A stretch of DNA of 42,698 nt, taken from NCBI GenBank assembly GCA_017465575.1, contig JAFTVX010000041.1, forward strand, positions 1 through 42,698, given 5' to 3'. A model generated the notes under the pieces. The model was not told where the DNA came from. It did not search any database and saw only the letters and a program-made list of their open reading frames with translations. The position numbers were made by a program, and so were the translations under genes. Shown piece after piece: positions 34,466 to 41,766 of the stretch; position 1 is the stretch's first letter; each line of letters starts with the position of its first letter. This DNA comes from Alistipes sp. (lineage in GTDB: Bacteria; Bacteroidota; Bacteroidia; Bacteroidales; Rikenellaceae).

Positions 34466-34918
34466 ATGAAAAGAGTTCTTAAAATTATGCTCGCTGTGGC
34501 CTTTATGTTGGGTGCAGCGACAACCTACGCTCAGAGCCCTGCCGACAAGATTTTGGGTGTCTACCAGGTTGAGGAGGATGGCCACAAATCTAAGGTGCGC
34601 TTTACAAAGTGTAGTGATGGTACATATCAGGGACAGATTATCTGGCTTTCGCAGCCCAACAACCCCGATGGCACACGCCGCAAGGACCTCAAAAACCCCG
34701 ACCCCAAGAAGCGTAACACCCCTTCGGACCAGATTGTTGTGGTATACGGTATTCGCTACAACGCCGAGGATAAGTGCTGGGACGGTGGTAAGGTCTACAA
34801 ACCCACCAACGGCAAGACCTACAAGGTGGAGGTATCGTTTGACGATGCCAAGACCCTGCGCGTGAAGGGCTCGCTTGGCCCTATCAGCCTATCGCGCTAT
34901 TGGAAGAAGATAGAGTAA
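34466..34918 (+). CDS. DUF2147 domain protein, secreted
   Basis: This 150-aa protein has a signal peptide ending at TYAQ. The DUF2147 pattern follows: ILGVYQVEEDGHKSKVRFTK, YQGQIIWLSQPNNPDGT, GGKVYKPTNGKTYKVEVS and LRVKGSLGPISLSRYWKK. These lipocalin-like periplasmic proteins are of unknown function. It has its own promoter, and a perfect bidirectional terminator separates it from the next, convergent gene. Confidence 0.9.
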   Translation: MKRVLKIMLAVAFMLGAATTYAQSPADKILGVYQVEEDGHKSKVRFTKCSDGTYQGQIIWLSQPNNPDGTRRKDLKNPDPKKRNTPSDQIVVVYGIRYNAEDKCWDGGKVYKPTNGKTYKVEVSFDDAKTLRVKGSLGPISLSRYWKKIE

Positions 34919-34934
34919 AAGCCAAACGCTTGAT

Positions 34935-34980
34935 AATAGTAAGAGCCGACCAAAGTGATTTTTGGTCGGCTCTTACTATT
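34935..34980. terminator. Bidirectional terminator with 20-bp perfect stem
   Basis: AATAGTAAGAGCCGACCAAA (34935-34954) and its exact complement at 34961-34980 flank a six-base loop. AT-rich outer arms give both strands a T-rich tail. It lies between the convergent DUF2147 and DUF5020 genes. Confidence 0.9.
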
Positions 34981-34997
34981 TAATATATTAGGTGCTA

Positions 34998-35711
34998 CTA
35001 ATTGAATGTCCATTTAAGACCTACGCAGGGGTTGCAGGCAAAGCCCCTATCGACGAAGTTGTTCGACAGCTCAATCTCGCAACCTACGCTAAGGTTCACC
35101 TTATCCCAACCCTTAATCTTGTTGAGATTTACCCAGAACTGAGGCTCAGCAATAAAGATAAACTCCGTGTCCTGCCATACACGAATCTCGCGCCAAAAGT
35201 CTGCAAAGCCACTAAACGAGCACCAGCCCTTTGCGAAGTTGATGCCCCAGACACCCGTAATCTGGAAGTTGTGAATCTGACCACGACCAAGAGCATCCTT
35301 AGTGCCGGGGATAATCTTATACATAGCCGAGATAGACCATGTCTTGCTGAAGTCCTTTGAGTGTCCCGAGTAGGTAAGACCTGCCAACCAAGCGTTGTTA
35401 AACGAGCCAGCAGCGGTATTAAGACCACCGTTATACTCTACATGCACCGAGAGCCAATCGACCTTGCTCTCCTGCCAGAAGTTCAGCTCACGGGCAATCT
35501 CCCAATAAGCGCCGATAGACTTTGGCGCGTAGTCGAAGTCGGTGAAGAAGAATGTGCTACCGAACGAGTCGGGGCGGAACATCTCGACGGTCGAGGTAGC
35601 GCAGTTACGACCAGCATCGTAGTAGAGCTGGATGTTTTGAGCCTCGGCACGCGGTGCCACGAAGAGCCCTAAAACAAAGATAGAGAGTGAGAAAAGTAGA
35701 GATTTCTTCAT
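34998..35711 (-). CDS. DUF5020 outer-membrane protein
   Basis: This 237-aa protein has a signal peptide (MKKSLLFSLSIFVLGLFVAP to AEAQ). It starts the mature part with NIQLYYDAGRNCATSTVEMF and has barrel strands such as WLSVHVEYNGGLN, VNLSVGCEIELSNNF and the C-terminal CVGLKWTFN. This corresponds to the DUF5020 family, related to nucleoside-specific (Tsx-like) channels. Substrate not shown. No clear promoter box was seen in the 60-bp upstream gap. Confidence 0.8.
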   Translation of the reverse strand: MKKSLLFSLSIFVLGLFVAPRAEAQNIQLYYDAGRNCATSTVEMFRPDSFGSTFFFTDFDYAPKSIGAYWEIARELNFWQESKVDWLSVHVEYNGGLNTAAGSFNNAWLAGLTYSGHSKDFSKTWSISAMYKIIPGTKDALGRGQIHNFQITGVWGINFAKGWCSFSGFADFWREIRVWQDTEFIFIAEPQFWVNLNKIKGWDKVNLSVGCEIELSNNFVDRGFACNPCVGLKWTFN

Positions 35712-35771
35712 AACATCTAAGTTTTAAATGGTTAGTATCAAATTGGTTGCCGACTGCGCAGGGCAGTAGGG

Positions 35772-36836
35772 CTATTTTTTCATCTTCTCCAGTTCGAGCT
35801 GTTGGCGCACCGACTCCTCGTGGATGGCGCTGAATATGGCGTGGACAAACTCGCGCGACATACCCATCGACTGCGCCCTCTCCGAGGCGGCATTTAGCAA
35901 CTCATTAAACCTATCGCGCTGAACAACGGCCATCGAGTGCTTGAGCTTATAGGCGCCTATCTCGCGCGCCACACCCATACGCTCGGCGAGCAGTTCGAGG
36001 ATATGGCTATCAAGGGCATCAATCTGCAAGCGGAAGTCGTGCAACGAGCCATCAACATCGGGCGTACGGCGCCATACAAGGCTATCGACCAAGGCTTTAA
36101 GCGCCTCGGGCGTGAGTTGTTGTTGGGCATCGCTAAGCGCCACGTCGGGATTGGGGTGGCACTCTATCATCAGGCCATCGAAGCCCAAATCTAGCGCCTC
36201 CTGCGAGATGCGGGCAACAATATCACGACGGCCACCGATATGGCTGGGGTCGCAGAGGAGCGAAAGGTCGGGTAGTCGGCGGTGTAGCTCGATAGGCGCC
36301 GACCAGTGGGGCGGGTTGCGGTAGGCGGAGTTGTCGTAGGTGGCAAAGCCACGGTGCACAGCCGCCAAACGACGAACACCCGCATTGTAGATACGCTCGA
36401 TAGAGCCCGACCAGAGGTCGACATCGGGGCTCACGGGGTTCTTAACTAAGACGGCAATATCGACACCCCTGAGAGCATCGGCCATCTCCTGCACAGCAAA
36501 GGGGTTGGTCGTGGTGCGAGCACCAATCCACACGCCATCAATGCCGGCACGAAGCACTGCCTCGATATGCTCGGGCGTGGCAACCTCGGTAATCATGCGC
36601 AAGCCATACTCACGCTTTGCCTCGTGCAGCCACTCTAAGGCCACAGCGCCACGACCCTCGAAAGAGCCTGGGCGGGTACGGGGCTTCCAGACACCAGCAC
36701 GCATAATGCCGATGCCCGCAGCTTTAACGCCACGCGCTGCCTCGAGAACCTGCTCTCGGCTCTCGGCGCTACACGGACCAGCGATATAGAGATGGTGGCA
36801 ATCTATGCCATCGAATATGGGCTTGAAAGTCGGCAC
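35772..36836 (-). CDS. Bifunctional DAHP synthase / chorismate mutase
   Basis: Residues 1-260 of this 354-aa protein are a class Iβ 3-deoxy-7-phosphoheptulonate synthase (YIAGPCSAESREQVLEAA, GVWKPRTRPGSFEG, WIGARTTTNPFAVQEMA, LLCDPSHIGGRRD, IECHPNPDVALSDA). Residues 265-354 are an AroQ-type chorismate mutase (RLQIDALDSHILELLAERMG, EIGAYKLKHSMAVVQRDRF). The first domain starts the shikimate pathway from PEP and erythrose-4-phosphate; the second makes prephenate and usually gives feedback control. The architecture with the mutase at the C-terminus is the known Bacteroidota type. Confidence 0.95.
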   Translation of the reverse strand: MPTFKPIFDGIDCHHLYIAGPCSAESREQVLEAARGVKAAGIGIMRAGVWKPRTRPGSFEGRGAVALEWLHEAKREYGLRMITEVATPEHIEAVLRAGIDGVWIGARTTTNPFAVQEMADALRGVDIAVLVKNPVSPDVDLWSGSIERIYNAGVRRLAAVHRGFATYDNSAYRNPPHWSAPIELHRRLPDLSLLCDPSHIGGRRDIVARISQEALDLGFDGLMIECHPNPDVALSDAQQQLTPEALKALVDSLVWRRTPDVDGSLHDFRLQIDALDSHILELLAERMGVAREIGAYKLKHSMAVVQRDRFNELLNAASERAQSMGMSREFVHAIFSAIHEESVRQQLELEKMKK

Positions 36837-36840
36837 GGCC

Positions 36841-36998
36841 TTAGTTTTTAGTTGTTGGTTCTTAGAGTTGCGCTCCGTTGGAGCTCAGAGCTAACGCTCT
36901 AATAGGATTCAATAGGACTTAATAGGGTGCAATAGGGATAAATGATGATTGCGCTTTACCCTATTAAATCCTATAAAACCCTATACAATCCTATCGAC
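36841..36998. repeat. Dispersed hairpin repeat followed by a 10-bp-phased AATAGG inverted array
   Basis: The left part (36841-36900) holds TTAGTTTTTAGTTGTTGG, a GCTCC-gtt-GGAGC hairpin (36872-36884) and AGAGC-taac-GCTCT (36887-36900). Then four 10-bp units begin AATAGG (36901, 36911, 36921, 36931). After an 18-bp loop, four 10-bp units begin CCTAT (36959, 36969, 36979, 36989). The two sets are inverted relative to each other and can form a long, interrupted hairpin. It lies between the cyclophilin and DAHP synthase genes. Confidence 0.75.
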
Positions 36999-37002
36999 TG
37001 CG

Positions 37003-37440
37003 CTACTCCTCAGTAATCGTTACCGACAAAATCAAGTCGCCGGGGCGGATATCGTCGATAACATCCAAGCCCTCGATAACCTTGCCAAAGCAGGTGTGCA
37101 CGCCGTCGAGGTGCTGGGTGTTCATACGGTTGTGGCAGATAAAGAACTGCGAACCACCAGTGTTGGGGCCACGGTGTGCCATAGACAATACGCCACGGTC
37201 GTGGTACTGACGCTCGGCACGGGTCTCGCAGGGGATAGTCCAGCCTGGACCTCCTGTGCCATCACCCTTGGGGCAACCGCCCTGAATAACGAAATCGGGG
37301 ATTACACGGTGGAAGCAAAGAGCATCGTAGAAGTGGCTCTCGGCAAGCTTCACAAAGTTAGCAACGGTGATAGGTGTCTCCTTCTCGTAGAGCTCAACCT
37401 TCATATCACCCTTCTCGGTAGATATAAGTGCGTATTTCAT
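37003..37440 (-). CDS. Peptidyl-prolyl cis-trans isomerase (cyclophilin type)
   Basis: This 145-aa protein has a single cyclophilin domain with [13 protein letters not shown] (catalytic Arg and Phe), [19 protein letters not shown] and [19 protein letters not shown]. It has no signal peptide, so it is cytoplasmic. It catalyses proline isomerisation in protein folding. It has a -7 box at 37519-37526 and is separated from the DAHP synthase gene by an inverted repeat array. Confidence 0.93.
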   Translation of the reverse strand: MKYALISTEKGDMKVELYEKETPITVANFVKLAESHFYDALCFHRVIPDFVIQGGCPKGDGTGGPGWTIPCETRAERQYHDRGVLSMAHRGPNTGGSQFFICHNRMNTQHLDGVHTCFGKVIEGLDVIDDIRPGDLILSVTITEE

Positions 37441-37518
37441 AATTTACATTTAGGCATGTTCTATAATTAGTAAATAAGCTATTCGTTGTCGGCAGATTCT
37501 ATTTCGGTCGCTTTTGGG

Positions 37519-37526
37519 CAAAGATA
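37519..37526 (-). promoter_or_regulatory. -7 box TATCTTTG for the cyclophilin gene
   Basis: The reverse strand reads TATCTTTG (TAnnTTTG), giving a leader of about 70 nt. No -33 TTTG was seen at the standard spacing. Confidence 0.55.
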
Positions 37527-37570
37527 CAAAAAAATAATTAGTTGCAGTAATAATTGGCGAATAGCCTACT

Positions 37571-38128
37571 CTAAAAGAGTTTTTTGCCATCTGAGAAGGC
37601 GTTGCCAACAACCTCGCCCAACTCGATATAGTGGTGGTTGATGGGGTCGTAGGTGATGGGGCGTAGTTTGCGGTAGTCAATCTTGCCATCGGTGAGCACT
37701 CGCTCGTCGGCACTTACATTTACAATGCGACCGACAAGGTGGTTGCTCTCCTCGTCGTACGATACCATCTCGCACTCCAATGTCATAGGCAACTCGTTGA
37801 TAATAGGCGCATTGACCACATCGGAGCGCACCGCCGTAAATCCCGCCTTGGCGAACTTATCCGACTCCTTATTGCCCGAAACGATGCCTACATAATCGCA
37901 CGCCGTGAGTTGCTCAACGGTTGCCATACTTACCGTAAAAGCTTTCGTTTCGAGGATATTCTTCGTGGTCTTATGACCCTCCGAAATGCAGATGCCGATA
38001 TGGTCATCGGTGAAGATTCCACCCCACGCAGCATTCATTGCATTGGGCTTGCCCTCCTTGTCATACGCCGCTATAATCAGCACGGGCATAGGATATAGCC
38101 AACTCTTTGCTCCAAAACTCTTTCTCAT
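37571..38128 (-). CDS. Flavin reductase family protein
   Basis: This 185-aa protein shows the FMN-binding split-barrel pattern (WLYPMPVLIIAAYDKEGKPN, NAAWGGIFTDDHIGICISEG, TKNILETKAFTVSMATVEQL, CDYVGIVSGNKESDKFAKAG, HLVGRIVNVSADE). Such proteins bind FMN and act as flavin reductases or related redox enzymes. It starts 6 bp after a RibD-reductase-like gene and is probably its operon partner. Confidence 0.88.
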   Translation of the reverse strand: MRKSFGAKSWLYPMPVLIIAAYDKEGKPNAMNAAWGGIFTDDHIGICISEGHKTTKNILETKAFTVSMATVEQLTACDYVGIVSGNKESDKFAKAGFTAVRSDVVNAPIINELPMTLECEMVSYDEESNHLVGRIVNVSADERVLTDGKIDYRKLRPITYDPINHHYIELGEVVGNAFSDGKKLF

Positions 38129-38134
38129 AACTTG

Positions 38135-38812
38135 CTAATTTTTAAACTTATACCTCATCCAAACGGTCTCGCCCATCTGCCTTACGCTCTCGAGGCGTAG
38201 TTGTGTGGCCGGGCGATTTTTGTCGGCTATGCCATCGAATACCGCAGCCATTCCCTCACGGCCATCAATGCCAGGGGCCACCATAAAGCTAATCTCGTCA
38301 AGCAACCCAGCCTCCAAGAATGCGCCGTTGATATGTCCGCCACCCGTAACTGCCAATCGCTCAACGCCAAACATCTCGCGAAGTATCTCCATTGCTCGGG
38401 CAAAGTTGATGCCATCGCTACCCACAGCAATCCACGAAATACCCTGCTCTGTTAGGCGGTCGTGGTAGGCTCGGGGGCATGTTTCATCTGTGATAACAAG
38501 CAACGCCTGACCATCAAACTCCGTTTCGCCCCACTGCAACTTGCCAGAGGTGTCGATACCTATGCAGTAGGCATCCGCCTTGTGGGCGATATGATAGGCC
38601 TCACGACCAATAGCGGTGGTGTCGGTCGCCCGAAATGGCTCGGCGAGGGCATAGTGCATCTGCATCGTTACACGCCCCATCAGCATCGAGGGGCAATCGA
38701 GCGCCTCCAATGCCTCATAATACTCATTGCCACCCTCAATCTGCTCGGTCATATCGCAGTCGATGCGCCCATCGACCGATGCAATCATATGGCAAATAAT
38801 GTATGGTCTCAT
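38135..38812 (-). CDS. RibD C-terminal/dihydrofolate-reductase-like protein
   Basis: This 225-aa protein belongs to the RibD reductase/DHFR-like superfamily: IICHMIASVDGRIDC at the N-terminus, GRVTMQMHYALAEP, LEAGLLDEISFMVAPGIDG and the NADPH-loop-like RLAVTGGGHINGAFL. I start it at the ATG 38810-38812, because a -7 box at 38828-38835 covers the more distant ATG at 38830. The substrate may be a flavin precursor, pterin or another carbonyl compound. Adjacent to a flavin reductase. Confidence 0.85.
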   Translation of the reverse strand: MRPYIICHMIASVDGRIDCDMTEQIEGGNEYYEALEALDCPSMLMGRVTMQMHYALAEPFRATDTTAIGREAYHIAHKADAYCIGIDTSGKLQWGETEFDGQALLVITDETCPRAYHDRLTEQGISWIAVGSDGINFARAMEILREMFGVERLAVTGGGHINGAFLEAGLLDEISFMVAPGIDGREGMAAVFDGIADKNRPATQLRLESVRQMGETVWMRYKFKN

Positions 38813-38823
38813 AGTTTTCGATT

Positions 38824-39046
38824 TTACCAAATATACGGAAATAGTCTGTATCTTACCCTCTGTTTATACTCCGTGTAGCCCTTTAATTCTCGCTCAAGCA
38901 ACTTTTCTTCAAGTTGTATACGCCTAACAATCAACGGTATATATAGGAGCATTATGGCTGTTGCAATGGGCGAGCCAAGAATCATTGGCATCGTGGTAGT
39001 AATCTCAATAAAGTCTGGGGGTTGATGTGTAGCCGCTCTACTCTTC
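38824..39046 (-). pseudogene. 3' remnant of an isoprenylcysteine-carboxyl-methyltransferase-like gene
   Basis: A reverse-strand frame ends at 38824-38826. It encodes PMILGSPIATAIMLLYIPL, IVRRIQLEEKLLERELKGY and TEYKQRVRYRLFPYIW, the conserved C-terminus of small membrane methyltransferases of the ICMT/PEMT type. The frame is closed by a TAA just upstream of CAAGAGAAG (about 39047), and the rest of the gene is missing. It is replaced by the 71-aa gene on the same strand. About 70 codons survive. Confidence 0.7.
38828..38835 (-). promoter_or_regulatory. -7 box TATATTTG for the RibD-like gene
   Basis: The reverse strand reads TATATTTG. The predicted transcript start is near 38821, upstream of the preferred ATG at 38812. 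The box overlaps the last codons of the methyltransferase remnant. Confidence 0.55.
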
Positions 39047-39253
39047 TCTTGTTACCTTAAAGTACTTTTTGTCCTTGCTCCAGCCGAGGGAGAATTTGGC
39101 GACATTTCGTTCCTCTAAACGCTTACGGGCATTGTGGAATCCGTTGTAGTCGGTGGCGATAGGCTCAAAGTATTTAGTCTCGCCCAAGTCGAACTCTCGC
39201 AAAGTGGCTACATAACTCTTAACCATCTTTACCTGTGATACTTTTATCTCCAT
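39038..39253 (-). CDS. 71-aa basic protein encoded at the edge of the repeat array
   Basis: The sequence begins MEIKVSQVKMVKSYVATLRE, continues with DYNGFHNARKRLEERN (a likely basic helix), and ends in a beta hairpin (VAKFSLGWSKDKKYFKVTRE). The pattern beta-helix-beta-beta with a basic helix is compatible with a small winged-helix or other DNA-binding protein (inference). I recognise no named family. Its ATG lies 2 bp from the first copy of the 34-bp repeat, and its -7 box is inside that copy. This makes it the best candidate for a repeat-binding, autoregulating protein. Confidence 0.65.
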   Translation of the reverse strand: MEIKVSQVKMVKSYVATLREFDLGETKYFEPIATDYNGFHNARKRLEERNVAKFSLGWSKDKKYFKVTREE

Positions 39254-39254
39254 A

Positions 39255-40429
39255 TTGAATTATCCTTGATAATACAAAGATAACTCAAAAGTAGTAGAAA
39301 ACCAAGATTTATTCTCATAAAATCAGCGCGATAACTGAAATTTGTTGCTCTCCTCATTTTATTGAGAGGGCGGACTGATAAGAAAAATCGAGTGGCCAAT
39401 GAAAACTACTTGAATTATCATTGATAATACGCGGATAACCCAAAGTTCTTAGACAATATATTTTCTACATATGGGATGTCGGTTAAAGTAACTCTTTCGA
39501 ATTATCATTGATAATACGGGGATAACTCAAAAGAGTATAGAGGAGAGGTTTCCTTATAGAGAAAAAATGGGGGGGGTACTAATAATAAAATATCCTCAAT
39601 AGTGCACCGATAACTCAAAAGAGGTTGAAGCCAAGATTTTTACATATAAATGTTGAGGTGAAGGATTAAAAAGCTAATGCCCCCACCCTTCGCAGAATAA
39701 GATTAGCAAACCTCGTATAATCAGATTCGCTCCACTCTTGAGTTATCCTTGATAATACGGGGATAACTCAAAAGAGGTTGAAGCCAAGACATATCAATGT
39801 AAAATAGAGAAGAAAAACTAAACTAATTCGAGCAGTTTTAAAGTCCACTTGAATTATCATTGATAATACACGGATAACTCAAAGGTAGTTAAAAACAAGC
39901 CTTACTTTTGTGAAATAGATGGGAAAACAAAACTAATTTTGCTACCATTATAGTCAACTTAAATTATCGATGTTAATACATGGATAACTCAAAGTGTATA
40001 GAGAACGCTGTTTCTATATAATGAAGGATTGGTTATAGCATCACCTTGAATTATCCACAATAATACACAGATAACGCAATGGTTGTAGTGAGCGCAGTTT
40101 TCTGCAAAGAGAGTAGACTATTTTACTCCTATTGAATTATCCTTGATAATACAATGATAACTCAAAGAGTTTAGTGAGAATAGTTTTCTACCCATAGAGG
40201 CTTGGTTGTAGCACCACTTTGAATTATCTTTGATAACGCACAGATAACTCAATGGCGAATAAAAACCAAGGTTCTCTTTGCATCAAAAGGAGTTTGATAT
40301 TCTCCTTTTGAATTATCCTTGATAATACACAGATAACTCAAAGATAGGGAAAAGTCATGGTTCTCTTTGCATCGAAAGGAGTTGATATTCTCTTTTTGAA
40401 TTATCCTCGATAATACACGGATAACTCAA
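39255..40429. repeat. Array of twelve 34-bp interrupted palindromes with 52-121-bp spacers
   Basis: Copies start at 39255, 39410, 39497, 39585 (decayed), 39738, 39849, 39959, 40046, 40132, 40219, 40308 and 40396; each is exactly 34 bp. The consensus has a left arm TTGAATTATC, a central GATAA, and a right arm GATAACTCAA. Copy 5 (39738-39771) is a perfect palindrome with 11-bp arms TTGAGTTATCC/GGATAACTCAA. Start-to-start distances fall in three classes: 86-89 bp (seven), 110-111 (two) and 153-155 (two). Spacers show weak similarity (many begin near TAGTAGAAAACCAAG) and two are near-identical, so this is a diverged tandem repeat whose core is selectively kept. No cas genes are nearby. Confidence 0.9.
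39275..39306 (-). promoter_or_regulatory. Promoter CTTG-N20-TATCTTTG inside repeat copy 1
   Basis: The reverse strand reads TATCTTTG (39275-39282) within the first repeat copy, with CTTG 20 bp upstream (39303-39306). It drives the 71-aa gene with a leader of about 15 nt. In the other copies the same position reads TATCTGTG, TATCCGTG, TATCATTG or TATCCCCG, so only copy 1 has an intact -7 box. Confidence 0.65.
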
Positions 40430-40480
40430 GAGTAGTAGAAAACAAAGGTTCTTGGGGTGAGTGGGAAATGGTTTGAGGGT

Positions 40481-40516
40481 AAAAAAATACCTGCCCAACA
40501 GAGAGCGTTAGGCAGG
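40481..40516 (-). terminator. Intrinsic terminator after the GIY-YIG gene
   Basis: On the reverse strand CCTGCCTAAC pairs with GTTGGGCAGG (one T-G pair) around GCTCTCT. It is followed by TA and seven T residues. It separates the nuclease gene from the repeat array. Confidence 0.85.
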
Positions 40517-40574
40517 CTAAGCATAATAGACTCCACATCAAATGTGATAATTTATGCTCGTAATGTAAAGGTTA

Positions 40575-41324
40575 CTACCAATTTCCTAAATAGTGGTCAC
40601 CTTGATTAAGTTTAATATATGTGTTGAGATATTGCGAATCCTTCACCTCGTAGCCCTCAAACATACATCTCTTGCCCTTGAAGAGTGAGGCATCTGTTAT
40701 CTCTTCCCACTTTGTGGGCTTAAATACAGCACGCACAACGCCTTTATATACCGCCAATACATAGTCGGCATTTTGTGCTTTATGGATATTTAGTTTCCAG
40801 TATTTGCGCGCCTTTTCATACATACTATCTCTACGGTATATCCTCTCATTACGAGTACCCTTGTAAGTATTACTCAAATTAACGACAATCAACTTGTCGC
40901 GAGTATCTATTTTCAACGGCTTACAATCGTATAGTTGGTTTATCTCTTCAGCCGATTTGATGCCCTCATCCCACTGATGATGTCCCGCCTGGATGTTTGC
41001 TAATATTGACTGCGTGTTAAACTTATTGTATGTAAGCAAATCTATCAAAGTCGACTCTACTATATATGCTTGCTCCTCACTTAGTTTGTGGCGTAGGATA
41101 TAATACTCCACCCTCAATCCTTCAGCCAAAATCTCACGAATAATGGCACTTTTCAATGAATCGTCGCTATAACAAATTGCATTTTCGGCGTGCTGAAAAA
41201 CACGATTACCACACCCCTTGCCAATGTAGAAGATCTTTCGATTACGAGGATCTACCAAACAATATACATAATAATGAATCTGCTCTATGACAGACTGGCT
41301 GAACATGGTGTTAATATTGGACAT
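40575..41324 (-). CDS. GIY-YIG (LEM-3-like) nuclease domain protein
   Basis: Residues 15-100 of this 249-aa protein are a GIY-YIG nuclease of the LEM-3-like type. The two motifs are YVY (19-21) and YIG (33-35 in IFYIGKGCGNRVFQH), with R41, H45 and E90 (EEQAYIVESTLID) as probable active-site residues. Residues 105-249 form an unassigned domain (LIVVNLSNTYKGTRNERIYR, KARKYWKLNIHKAQNADYVL) seen with this nuclease type, possibly for target recognition. Single-domain nucleases of this group cut DNA; the substrate here is unknown. It is transcribed toward the 34-bp array but ends in a terminator before it. Confidence 0.85.
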   Translation of the reverse strand: MSNINTMFSQSVIEQIHYYVYCLVDPRNRKIFYIGKGCGNRVFQHAENAICYSDDSLKSAIIREILAEGLRVEYYILRHKLSEEQAYIVESTLIDLLTYNKFNTQSILANIQAGHHQWDEGIKSAEEINQLYDCKPLKIDTRDKLIVVNLSNTYKGTRNERIYRRDSMYEKARKYWKLNIHKAQNADYVLAVYKGVVRAVFKPTKWEEITDASLFKGKRCMFEGYEVKDSQYLNTYIKLNQGDHYLGNW

Positions 41325-41397
41325 ATTTTTACTATTTTCCGTGTGGGGCTAATCTTCAAATTTTGTTTTTCATTCAACCCTTATACCTTACATATTG

Positions 41398-41419
41398 CGG
41401 GTATACTTTTTACTACCCG
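41398..41419. repeat. Isolated GGGTA...TACCC palindrome
   Basis: CGGGTATACTTTTTACTACC and the following CG form a hairpin of the same type as the palindromes in 2095-4160. It lies 25 bp beyond the stop of the TfoX-N gene and upstream of the GIY-YIG gene. It may act as a weak terminator. Confidence 0.5.
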
Positions 41420-41444
41420 TGGTATGTGTGGGGCGTTCGTAGCA

Positions 41445-41759
41445 TTAGCGATGTTTACCTTTTACGGAGAGGTTGGCAACGGTAGCCCTAACAATCTCAG
41501 TAAGGTAGTCCCTATCGTCGACATCCGTAATAAGGAAGTAATCCTTTGCACCATCGTAGGGTGGGCGCATAGCGACCTCGCGCAATAGCGAACGCACCGC
41601 CTCTGTTGGCTTGATATATAGGCAGTTATCGCAAATAAGACCAACGACCACGCCATTGCAATATAGGCAGTAGTCGCCCATCATCTTGCGTGTGGCTATC
41701 TCCCCTGCATCTGCTGTTTGGTCGACGATATATTGCACAAAATCGGCGTTGCTCGACAT
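41445..41759 (-). CDS. TfoX N-terminal domain protein
   Basis: This 104-aa protein carries the TfoX/Sxy N-terminal fold (FVQYIVDQTADAGEIATRKM, MGDYCLYCNGVVVGLICDN, CLYIKPTEAVRSLL, PYDGAKDYFLITDVDD). In gamma-proteobacteria, TfoX activates competence genes with CRP; stand-alone N domains in Bacteroidota have no proven role. It lies 7 bp after the DUF169 gene and is probably in the same transcript. Confidence 0.88.
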   Translation of the reverse strand: MSSNADFVQYIVDQTADAGEIATRKMMGDYCLYCNGVVVGLICDNCLYIKPTEAVRSLLREVAMRPPYDGAKDYFLITDVDDRDYLTEIVRATVANLSVKGKHR

Positions 41760-41766
41760 AGGCTTA

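Noticed and set aside
38813-38830. Upstream ATG giving a longer RibD-like protein
   Set aside because: A -7 promoter box covers this ATG and the family N-terminus begins at the next Met.
40046-40079. DnaA-box cluster or replication origin
   Set aside because: One copy contains a perfect TTATCCACA and all copies contain TTATC, but the other copies miss the CACA end and dnaA is not nearby. A DnaA-titration role cannot be excluded but is weakly supported.
39255-40429. CRISPR array
   Set aside because: Repeats are too variable, spacers are 52-121 bp and related to one another, and no cas genes are near.
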